Source: DT-111 sp965263225 (GTDB taxonomy: Bacteria > Bacteroidota > Bacteroidia > Chitinophagales > Saprospiraceae). From it: a DNA stretch of 64,000 bases. Shown here in pieces: positions 63,516-64,000 of the stretch (positions within the stretch are counted from its first letter, which is position 1; the number at the start of each line of letters is the position of its first letter). The translations under genes and the position numbers were made by a program. The notes beneath the pieces are model-generated. The model saw nothing but the letters and a program-made list of their open reading frames with translations, made no database searches and had not been told where the DNA came from. Location: assembly GCA_965263225.1 (NCBI GenBank), contig CBDHHG010000035.1, positions 434,001 through 498,000 of the forward strand, written 5' to 3'.

Positions 63516-64000
63516 AGGTTATTATCATACCAGTCCGGCGATGTGAGGCGGTTGAGTAAGCAACAGTCCTTGCCGTTGCTTTCATTGTAGCTGTTTTATT
63601 CATTTGAATACTCCACTGTTGGTAGCAATAGCTAAAAATAAAGATAAAGAAGGCCCGGGCTAACTTGATAGTGTTGAGCGCCAGTAGAATAAGGCCAATA
63701 CAAGCATAGGAGGTATCTTCCAGTCGAGTTTGTATATCATCCAGCCCGTATTTTGATTTTCCTTGGCCAAATTTGCCTTCGATTTCTGAGCGCTTATTTT
63801 GTTCTTTCTTTCGTTTTTGCTTCTGTTGTGCAGACATCGGCTTGGCACGTCCCAAAGGCTTACCGCTATGTCTTATCCCTCTGTCTTTTAAGAACTTGCG
63901 GTTTTGACGGTTCAGGTATATTCGATCTACAAGTACCAATTCCGGGTAATAGCCATACAAAGCCTTGTAGCCCTCAACTTGCTCCTGGAGTAGTATTCCT
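63514..64000 (-). CDS. IS5-type transposase, C-terminal part, runs off the window
   Basis: The visible ~160 codons of a DDE transposase of the IS5 superfamily. The frame stays open to the window end (ILLQEQVEGYKALYGYYPELVLVDRIYL), so the start lies outside. Characteristic pieces are VLVDRIYLNRQNRKFLKDRGIRHSGKPLGR with the second catalytic Asp, a basic linker, then SEIEGKFGQGKSKYGLDDIQTRLEDT with the catalytic Glu and the closing ALNTIKLARAFF. The stop is at 63514-63516, at or very near the element's end, so the exact terminal repeat and target duplication cannot be set. It interrupts the second GH26-like gene. Confidence 0.8.
   Translation of the reverse strand, partial: GILLQEQVEGYKALYGYYPELVLVDRIYLNRQNRKFLKDRGIRHSGKPLGRAKPMSAQQKQKRKKEQNKRSEIEGKFGQGKSKYGLDDIQTRLEDTSYACIGLILLALNTIKLARAFFIFIFSYCYQQWSIQMNKTATMKATARTVAYSTASHRRTGMIIT

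Overview
The window looks like a chromosomal piece of a marine-type Bacteroidota, probably of the Saprospiria/Lewinella group. The case for the phylum is strong: SusC/SusD pair, two type IX secretion (T9SS) C-terminal sorting tails, Lacal_2735-type and choice-of-anchor L proteins, a CcsA-type haem lyase with a cysteine-type CcmE, and promoters of the TTG-N20-TAnnTTTG form. The genus is inference only. No tRNA, rRNA or CRISPR array was seen.

Layout. 1-12.6 kb: the end of a carboxynorspermidine decarboxylase gene, an M16 zinc peptidase, a large secreted BNR/sortilin-like propeller gene broken by four single-base indels, a four-PDZ protein with a T9SS tail, a DUF4403 lipoprotein and a GH13 amylase. 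12.7-14.8 kb: a DUF481-like gene split by a complete IS256-family element with a perfect 8-bp target duplication. 14.8-20 kb: a minus-strand ccmE-ccsA-DUF2520 group diverging from ftsE. 20-25.4 kb: an AT-richer accessory stretch with a TPR-CHAT protein, a T9SS cargo, and remnants of a tyrosine recombinase and an IS4-type transposase. 25.5-36.5 kb: AraC regulator, a frameshifted serine hydrolase, an alpha/beta hydrolase, a choice-of-anchor L protein, a cyclic-nucleotide/AlbA_2 fusion, a PcaF-type thiolase, a fasciclin lipoprotein and small enzymes. 36.9-44.9 kb: TetR regulator, TolC fused to an ABC substrate-binding-like domain, RND adaptor and RND pump, then an ECF sigma factor. 44.9-64 kb: a carbohydrate-use locus.

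The last region reads as a polysaccharide utilisation locus. A membrane-spanning propeller/Y_Y_Y/LuxR regulator (frameshifted here) faces xylose isomerase; then follow SusC, SusD, a glycan-binding-like lipoprotein, GH16, a Gfo/Idh/MocA oxidoreductase, a GH26-like lipoprotein, a phytanoyl-CoA dioxygenase-like protein, an MFS sugar porter, GH43 and a second GH26-like gene cut by an IS5-type element at the window edge. GH26-like plus GH43 plus xylose isomerase suggests a xylan, possibly algal beta-1,3-xylan, and GH16 suggests a beta-glucan; the substrate is inference.

Six single-base indels, all in mononucleotide runs or at a doubled base, break three otherwise well-preserved genes. They may be real decay or uncorrected sequencing error; the sequence alone cannot decide.
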